DNA from: Sphingomonadales bacterium
Lineage (GTDB): Bacteria > Pseudomonadota > Alphaproteobacteria > Sphingomonadales > Sphingomonadaceae
Direction of reading: 5' to 3'
Assembly: GCA_027490095.1 (NCBI GenBank)
Contig: JAIXYT010000049.1
Location: forward strand, 62,001 to 126,000
Length of the DNA stretch: 64,000 nucleotides
Positions 63,968 to 64,000 of this stretch are shown in pieces. Under the pieces are notes generated by a model. The model had not been told where the DNA came from, searched no databases, and saw nothing but the letters and a program-made list of their open reading frames with translations. A program made the position numbers and the translations under genes. Each line of letters begins with the position of its first letter. Positions within the stretch are counted from its first letter, which is position 1.

Positions 63968-64000
63968 ACGAAAAGCGCAAATGCATACCTATTCAAGGCT

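Noticed and set aside
1-64000. CRISPR array, insertion sequence or replication origin
   Set aside because: No spaced repeat array, transposase-like gene with inverted ends, or DnaA-box cluster was noticed on either strand.

Overview
The window comes from a GC-rich alphaproteobacterium, most likely a member of the Sphingomonadales. This is inferred from the lrp / trxB / LsrB-type lysR neighbourhood, the pcm-tolC-popZ-valS and ispH-thrB-rnhA gene orders, a PEPxxWA-CTERM protein, several large TonB-dependent receptors, and a maltodextrin locus that carries a flavin-dependent halogenase. No rRNA gene or CRISPR array is visible.

Layout. (1) 1-1.8 kb: the 3' end of a secreted PQQ/haem-c alcohol dehydrogenase, palindromic repeats and a small unknown gene. 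(2) 1.8-4.35 kb: a visibly less GC-rich restriction-modification island with a 5-methylcytosine methyltransferase, an HNH endonuclease and Vsr. It is followed by 570 bp without genes that carries two copies of an intergenic repeat; a third copy lies near 11.7 kb. (3) 4.9-12 kb: uvrD, rsmD, an RluB-type pseudouridine synthase, lrp, trxB and an LsrB/VtlR-like lysR. Next to lysR is a strong small-RNA candidate with pyrimidine-rich (anti-Shine-Dalgarno) loops and its own promoter, LysR box and terminator; tRNA-Ile(CAT) follows. (4) 12-31 kb: a TonB receptor, MOSC and MAPEG proteins, a PEP-CTERM protein behind a near-consensus sigma-54 promoter, purL, NDH-2, a Y-family polymerase, a QueT/YhhQ transporter, purQ, purS, a NYN protein, an MFS transporter, an alpha/beta hydrolase, purC, a cluster of three lipoproteins, and a rhomboid-like protein that appears to lack its catalytic residues. 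(5) 31-40 kb: a zinc-independent reductase, the ispH-thrB-rnhA-yedI operon, LysR, tRNA-His, and a small phage-like module (S24 repressor, mini-HTH, DUF3168-like protein). (6) 39.5-49 kb: an RND efflux pump and the pcm-tolC-popZ-valS operon. (7) 49-64 kb: an orphan halogenase, then a maltodextrin-utilisation locus (MFS sugar transporter, LacI repressor, TonB receptor, halogenase, GH13 amylase, GH13 glucosidase, GH97 glucosidase).

How the last locus works: the TonB receptor should bring maltodextrin through the outer membrane. The exported GH13 and GH97 enzymes shorten it in the periplasm, the MFS carrier imports the products, and the cytoplasmic GH13 enzyme releases glucose. The LacI protein probably controls both arms from a CG-centred palindrome between them. 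The halogenase is translationally coupled to the amylase, but its role in the locus is not explained by sugar metabolism. Genes are tightly packed, with many 1-17 bp overlaps that mark operons.
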